A DNA stretch of 53,550 nucleotides, from positions 1 through 53,550 of the forward strand of contig CACWVU010000015.1 of NCBI GenBank assembly GCA_902764415.1, written 5' to 3'. Under the pieces are notes generated by a model. The model was not told where the DNA came from and did no database searches. It saw nothing but the letters and a program-made list of their open reading frames with translations. This DNA is from an uncultured bacterium. GTDB taxonomy: Bacteria > Verrucomicrobiota > Kiritimatiellia > RFP12 > UBA1067. The position numbers and the translations under genes were made by a program. This document shows, one piece after another, positions 49,428 to 53,550 of the stretch. The first letter of the stretch is position 1. Each line of letters opens with the position of its first letter.

Positions 49428-50653
49428 TGCGGCTTCCGCTCTTCCTCGCGCTTAAGTACCTCAAGCCGAAGCGCTCCGTCGCCTCGGCGATTACAGTCGT
49501 CTCGGTGCTCGGCGTGATGCTCGGCGTCGCGGCGGTGCTGGTCGTCCGCAGCGTGATGACCGGCTTCGGCGAGATCTGGGAGGAGAAGATCCTCGACTTC
49601 AAGCCGCACGTCACGCTCCTGCCGACGCACGGCAACGTGATTGGCGGCGAGGACGCCATCGCCGCGCGCCTCCGCCGCGTCCCCGGCGTCGTCTGCGTCA
49701 CCCCCGAGATCGACACCCGCGTCCTTGTCTCCTGCCGCGGAAGGGTGCTCGCGCCGGTGATCATCGGCGTCGACGGCGACGACTTCGCCTCCGCCTACCG
49801 CGTCGGCGAGCCGCGCGCAGGATCATTCGACCTCGAGGGCGATACGCTCGTCATCGGCGCCACCGCCGCCCGCTCGCTCGGGGTGTGGGTGGGCGACGAG
49901 GTGACGGTCTACTCGCCGAAGACGCTCATCGACAAGGACGAGATATTCCTCCCGGTCAAGTGGCGCGTCGGCGGGATATTCTCCTGCGGGCAGCACGAGT
50001 ACGACTCCGGCTACGTGGTCGCGTCGCTCCCCAACGTGCGCGACCTGATGGGCCTCGAGAGCGGAGTCTTCGCCATCCACGTCAAGACCGACTGCCCCAC
50101 CGACCCGCGGCGCTTCGGCGCGGTTTCCGCGGCGATCGCCGAAATCGCCCCCAATCTCCGCCAGGTCACCTGGCGCGAGGCCGACCGCGAGATATTCAAC
50201 GCGCTTGCGGTGGAGAAGAACATGACCGCGCTACTCCTCTCGCTCATCTCGCTCGTCGCCGTCTTCTGCGTGATGAACACGCTCCTCGTCCTCACGGTGC
50301 AGAAGACCTCCGCGATCGGGCTCTTGAAGTCGATCGGCTTCAGGCGGCGCGAGATCATGTCGGTCTTCATGGTCCACGGCCTCATCCAGTGCGTGCTCGG
50401 CATCTCGCTCGGGCTCTCCGCGTCCTGGGCGATCCTCTCCAACCTCCAGCGCATCGTCGAATGGCTTTCGCGCCTGGGGCTCGAGGTCTTTCCGGCCTCG
50501 GTGTACGGACTTGCCGAGATACCGCACCACCTCGTCCCCATGGACGTATTCTGGGTGGTCGCGCTCGTCCTCGTCTTCGGGACACTCGCCTCCTTCGTGC
50601 CGGCGCTCATCGCCTCGCTCAAGGACCCCGTCCGCGCCCTCAGCGAACGTTAG
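49427..50653 (+). CDS. LolC/LolE-type ABC transporter permease
   Basis: A 408-residue permease of the LolCE/FtsX/MacB fold. It has an N-terminal FALKYLKPKR-like start, one helix (about 20-45), a large periplasmic domain (about 50-265), and three C-terminal helices with F-C-V-M-N-T-L-L-V-L-T-V-Q-K-T-S-A-I-G-L-L-K-S-I-G. LolCE with LolD releases lipoproteins from the inner membrane. No LolD ATPase is next to it. It overlaps the toroid gene stop by 1 nt, so it likely belongs to the same envelope complex or its biogenesis. Confidence 0.92.
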   Translation: MRLPLFLALKYLKPKRSVASAITVVSVLGVMLGVAAVLVVRSVMTGFGEIWEEKILDFKPHVTLLPTHGNVIGGEDAIAARLRRVPGVVCVTPEIDTRVLVSCRGRVLAPVIIGVDGDDFASAYRVGEPRAGSFDLEGDTLVIGATAARSLGVWVGDEVTVYSPKTLIDKDEIFLPVKWRVGGIFSCGQHEYDSGYVVASLPNVRDLMGLESGVFAIHVKTDCPTDPRRFGAVSAAIAEIAPNLRQVTWREADREIFNALAVEKNMTALLLSLISLVAVFCVMNTLLVLTVQKTSAIGLLKSIGFRRREIMSVFMVHGLIQCVLGISLGLSASWAILSNLQRIVEWLSRLGLEVFPASVYGLAEIPHHLVPMDVFWVVALVLVFGTLASFVPALIASLKDPVRALSER

Positions 50654-50703
50654 CGCGCATGTCCACGGATTTCGACAACAACAACCAAGAAGGAGATGAA
50701 AAG

Positions 50704-51954
50704 ATGAACAGCACCAGAAGGGATTTCTTCAAGGTCGCCGGCGCCGCTGCCGCCGTCGGCGCGCTCGCCTCGCGCGACGCCCTCGCCCACGCCCCGAAGC
50801 CGAAGCCGGGAAACAACCCGATCTGGCTGATGACCTCGGCCTTCCCGGGCGATGACTTCGACGGCGTCGTCAAGCGTGCCCTCGAGGTCGGCGCGCAGGG
50901 TCTCGAGCTCTGCGTCTTCCGCCGCGACTCCGACCGCACCGACCATGTCGCCACGCACCTGGACTACAAGAACTTCACGCCCGAGAAGGCGAAGTACGTC
51001 ATCGACACGTGCAACCGCACCGGGCTGCGCATTTCCGTCGGCTCCTACGACAATCTCATCGGCGGCGACTTCCAGGAGGCGAACCAGAACCACATTCTCG
51101 GCCTCGTGCGCATCGCGGCAATGCTCGGCGGCGACGCGAATGACGTCGTCTGCGGCACTTTCGTCGGCTACGACCAGAAGCTCGGCGCGGAAGACCGCGG
51201 GTTCGAAAAGAACCTGGAGAAGTTCAAGCAGGTCTTCACGCCGATCCTCAAGTACGCCAAGGGGCTCGGCGTCACGCTCTGCGTCGAGAACTGCCCGATG
51301 GAGGGCTGGGTCCCCGCGTCTTCGCCCGTCTGCTACTGCAACCTGCCCGGCTGCCTCGCGGCGCGCAAGCTCATGTACGCAATCCTCGACGACAGCTCCA
51401 ACCTCCAGGAGACCTACGATCCGTCGCACGACATCTGGCAGCACATCGACCCGTCCGACGTCATCAACGCGATGGACTTCTCGAAGCTCCGGCGCATCCA
51501 CATCAAGGGGACCCGGAACTTCCCGAACGACGAAGAGGCGGTGAACTGGGGGCGTCTCTTCCCGCGCCAGCGCGTCGACGACGCCCTTGCCGCGAAGGCC
51601 GGCCTCCCCGCGTTTCCCCCAGACGCCCAGGGCGGCAACTGGGACCGCATGAACTACGAGCCGCGCCTGCCGGGCTTCGGCGGCAGCGACAGCTGCGACT
51701 GGACCAAGTTCCTCGAGACCCTGATGGCCAAGGGGTATTCGCGTCCGTTCGTGATCGAGAACGAGGGCTGCAACAGCTCGCACACCGGCAACATGGGCGC
51801 GACGATGCAGGGCTTCAGGGCGACCATCCTCAACACCGCCCCGGTGGTGTGGCCGCTCGGACCCAACGGCTACGAGTTCGACAAGTCCGCCCTGAAGCAG
51901 ATGGTCGACCCGAAGATCGACCCGAAGCCGGTCACCATGAGGGACATCGCGTAA
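50704..51954 (+). CDS. Tat-exported xylose-isomerase-like TIM barrel protein
   Basis: A 416-residue protein of the sugar phosphate isomerase/epimerase (AP endonuclease 2, xylose isomerase-like) family. A twin-arginine signal (TRRDFFKVAGAAAAVGAL) opens it. The ATG at 50704 is preferred over an in-frame ATG at 50659 because AAGGAGATGAAA lies just before it. Barrel signs: A-F-P-G-D-D-F-D-G-V-V near residue 42, GLELCVF (about 63), VENCPMEGW (about 198), and late I-E-N-E-G for metal binding. It probably acts on a sugar outside the cytoplasm, alongside UxaC just downstream, but the reaction is unknown. Confidence 0.9.
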   Translation: MNSTRRDFFKVAGAAAAVGALASRDALAHAPKPKPGNNPIWLMTSAFPGDDFDGVVKRALEVGAQGLELCVFRRDSDRTDHVATHLDYKNFTPEKAKYVIDTCNRTGLRISVGSYDNLIGGDFQEANQNHILGLVRIAAMLGGDANDVVCGTFVGYDQKLGAEDRGFEKNLEKFKQVFTPILKYAKGLGVTLCVENCPMEGWVPASSPVCYCNLPGCLAARKLMYAILDDSSNLQETYDPSHDIWQHIDPSDVINAMDFSKLRRIHIKGTRNFPNDEEAVNWGRLFPRQRVDDALAAKAGLPAFPPDAQGGNWDRMNYEPRLPGFGGSDSCDWTKFLETLMAKGYSRPFVIENEGCNSSHTGNMGATMQGFRATILNTAPVVWPLGPNGYEFDKSALKQMVDPKIDPKPVTMRDIA

Positions 51955-51976
51955 GGACATTCAACAGGCCATCGCC

Positions 51977-53550
<1,574 letters not shown>

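Overview
The window is a high-GC, densely packed bacterial chromosome segment. The combination of PEP-CTERM surface protein, Tat-exported sugar enzymes, several GH2/GH109 glycosidases and esterases, [FeFe]-hydrogenases, pyruvate:ferredoxin oxidoreductase, ExbB/ExbD duplications and RsbU/SpoIIE phosphatases suggests an anaerobic, polysaccharide-degrading, gut-type member of the Verrucomicrobiota/Kiritimatiellota/Lentisphaerota group. This placement is inference; no rRNA or tRNA is present to fix it. Genes sit in long operons with 1-4 nt start/stop overlaps. Promoters are easy to see because most carry a near-perfect TATAAT, often extended as TGGTATAAT. In at least five cases the -10 box lies only 8-10 nt before the start codon, which predicts leaderless mRNAs.

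Region by region. 1-5.5 kb: a small unknown gene, leaderless prfB (RF2), a DciA/DUF721-like gene, a family-5 solute-binding protein, a short TsaB and a secreted beta-helix protein in one overlapping run. 5.5-8.4 kb: a secreted GH2 glycosidase and convergent hisC. 8.5-12.4 kb: a 1019-residue surface protein (calcium-binding type-3 repeats plus a degenerate trypsin-like C-terminus) coupled to a PEP-CTERM protein, preceded by a structured 5' leader that recurs after the pair at 12.3 kb. 12.4-18 kb: an accessory, lower-GC, repeat-rich island with an EcoRI-type adenine methylase plus DUF262-HNH nuclease, remnants, a DUF4143 ATPase, an 88-bp imperfect palindrome and a frameshifted choice-of-anchor protein.

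18-24.8 kb: a hydrogen-sensing/hydrogen-metabolism operon with two small [2Fe-2S] proteins, a PAS-containing HydS-type [FeFe]-hydrogenase, a PP2C phosphatase, a catalytic-type [FeFe]-hydrogenase and a second, membrane-bound sensor phosphatase. 24.9-34 kb: GH109-type oxidoreductase/glycosidase, UvrD-like helicase, GH2 beta-galactosidase-like enzyme, a leaderless DEDDh exonuclease, a lone fumarase beta-type subunit and a bifunctional esterase.

34.1-42 kb: what looks like one nucleobase-salvage operon, upp - MATE/ATPase fusion - solute-binding lipoprotein - sensor phosphatase/kinase - STAS protein - AzgA-type purine permease - apt, with a partner-switching module embedded in it. The permease and Apt share a duplicated N-terminal DG-x-V/E-type helical domain absent from standard family members. 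42-51 kb: a leaderless envelope operon with two TPR-type exported proteins, ExbB, two ExbD, a TonB-like protein whose C-terminus is an alpha/alpha toroid, and a LolC/E-type permease. 50.7-53.6 kb: Tat-exported sugar isomerase/epimerase-like protein, glucuronate isomerase UxaC, and the start of nifJ (pyruvate:ferredoxin oxidoreductase), which would supply reduced ferredoxin to the hydrogenase.

The best candidates for undescribed biology are the nucleobase operon with its embedded signalling module and shared domain, the ExbBD/TonB-toroid operon, the covarying structured leader with the surface-protein cassette, and the leaderless promoter class.
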